From: Chitinophaga silvatica
Lineage (GTDB): Bacteria > Bacteroidota > Bacteroidia > Chitinophagales > Chitinophagaceae
NCBI RefSeq assembly: GCF_003419895.1
Contig: NZ_QPMM01000011.1
Span: 62,001 to 126,000, forward strand
DNA length: 64,000 nt
Direction: 5' to 3'
Numbering within the stretch: the stretch's first letter is position 1; the number at the start of each line of letters is the position of its first letter. Under the pieces are notes generated by a model. It saw only the letters and a list, made by a program, of their open reading frames with translations, was not told the origin of the DNA and ran no database searches. Below are positions 63,434-64,000 of the stretch, one piece after another. The position numbers and the translations under genes are program-made.

Positions 63434-64000
63434 CTATCGCTCAGGTACAAAGCTCCCATCTCCGCGACGCTCCCCTGAGGCCAATTTACTGCGGATAAAG
63501 CGTTGAGGGCTCCACAACAGCTGGCAAAGGAAATACCTGCTTTTAAGATTTGAGATGGCATTGGAGTAACCTGTTACCGTCTGAGTAATTACATTGTTAT
63601 TATTTTGTTGGAATGCGTCCATTACCATGAAGCTGATGATCGCATCTTTTTTCTTCAGGATGCGTTTCTCAATATTGGCATTCAGAATAAAGGGATGCTG
63701 ATTGACAAACATACTGCTGGCCCTTGAGATGTTTTGTCTGGCACTGATATTCATCTTGAAATCTGGGGTAAAGAAAATAGATGCATCCAGCTGCAGGTTT
63801 AACTGATTATCAAATAATGGTCGACCAGGTTGTAATGAGTTTTTGTTGTTATTACTATTGTAAACCAGGGATGGAGCCAGATCCAACCACTTTATAGGTT
63901 TTAACATAGCAGTAAAATCGTAGCGGTTCATTTGCTGATGGGTCATTTCATGGTTGCCATCTGCCAAGTATATCTGATACCTCCATTGATTCCGTCCACC
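63434..64000 (-). CDS. Outer-membrane beta-barrel protein, 5' part beyond window edge
   Basis: The C-terminal part of a gene open from the right edge of the window to a stop at 63434. It reads NQWRYQIYLADGNHEMTHQ, then MLKPIKWLDLAPSLVYN, LDASIFFTPDFKMNISARQ, KKDAIISFMVMDAFQQNNN and ends SGERRGDGSFVPER. The alternating strand pattern and NRYDFTAML / LAPSLVYN steps are those of the barrel end of a TonB-dependent receptor-like outer-membrane protein. The final 20 residues run past the last apparent strand and are polar, unusual for a barrel C-terminus. The N-terminal domains are not visible. Confidence 0.65.
   Translation of the reverse strand, partial: GGRNQWRYQIYLADGNHEMTHQQMNRYDFTAMLKPIKWLDLAPSLVYNSNNNKNSLQPGRPLFDNQLNLQLDASIFFTPDFKMNISARQNISRASSMFVNQHPFILNANIEKRILKKKDAIISFMVMDAFQQNNNNVITQTVTGYSNAISNLKSRYFLCQLLWSPQRFIRSKLASGERRGDGSFVPER

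Noticed and set aside
1..64000. tRNA, rRNA, CRISPR arrays, transposases and phage integrases
   Set aside because: Looked for by eye across the window on both strands; no cloverleaf, repeat-spacer array or transposase/integrase motif was found, although short RNAs could be missed.

Overview
The window looks like chromosomal DNA of a Bacteroidota bacterium, most likely family Chitinophagaceae and close to Chitinophaga. The evidence is two SusC/SusD pairs, one of them with an ECF sigma/FecR switch. There are also many SPII lipoproteins and secreted carbohydrate enzymes (GH144-type, GH43, GH71/99-like, sulfatase), a beta-propeller/YXYXY one-piece sensor-regulator, Rhs proteins of the DUF6443 type, and -7 boxes of the TAnnTTTG kind. 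Base composition is moderate to AT-rich, with two AT-richer accessory patches (about 12.3-14.2 kb and 46.6-62.3 kb). I saw no rRNA, tRNA, CRISPR array, transposase or phage gene. All taxonomy and function here come from reading motifs; no search was run. Region 1 (1-12.3 kb): the 5' part of an SLC13/DASS transporter, a divergent secreted tricorn-like S41 protease, a near-perfect 164-bp inverted repeat, an OmpR-type response regulator and histidine kinase overlapping by 4 bp, and an efflux operon ordered TolC-like, RND pump, membrane-fusion protein. An 11-bp-period direct repeat in front of the efflux operon is a good candidate binding site for the neighbouring OmpR-type regulator. The pump has an EF-hand-like loop in its cytoplasmic linker and an altered proton-relay site. 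Region 2 (12.3-22.1 kb): an AT-rich patch of orphan and degenerate genes resembling a toxin/immunity remnant. It is followed by single genes: Tat-exported sugar isomerase/epimerase-like protein, DUF481-like protein, membrane-tailed unknown, MsrB, GH71/99-like lipoprotein with a fascin-like tail, beta-lactamase-fold hydrolase, SGNH hydrolase and a DUF1801 protein. Perfect bidirectional terminators separate several convergent pairs. Region 3 (22.2-30 kb): ECF sigma factor, FecR anti-sigma, STN-domain SusC, SusD and a TlpA-like thioredoxin lipoprotein-type gene form one regulated uptake module. Region 4 (30-43.1 kb): a YtcJ-like amidohydrolase, then a polysaccharide utilisation locus on the minus strand consisting of sensor-regulator, SusC, SusD, GH144/glucoamylase-domain enzyme, a tiny secreted peptide and a formylglycine-type sulfatase. 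The GH144 family points to beta-1,2-glucan as the target. Region 5 (43.4-52 kb): YXWGXW protein, HTH-membrane protein, serine hydrolase, AT-rich thioredoxin-like protein, small lipoprotein, a lone class I terpene synthase with an unusual aspartate motif, and a convergent hybrid histidine kinase. Region 6 (52.4-62.3 kb) is the most interesting. It holds two consecutive Sec-secreted Rhs/YD-type shell proteins, the second ending in a papain-fold (NlpC/P60 or CHAP-like) domain. Directly after them, starting 2 bp past the stop, lie three tandem paralogous lipoproteins with four conserved cysteines. I read this as a secreted, two-gene Rhs toxin aimed at peptidoglycan with a tripled periplasmic immunity family. 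The window closes with a GH43 enzyme and the 3' end of an outer-membrane beta-barrel gene.
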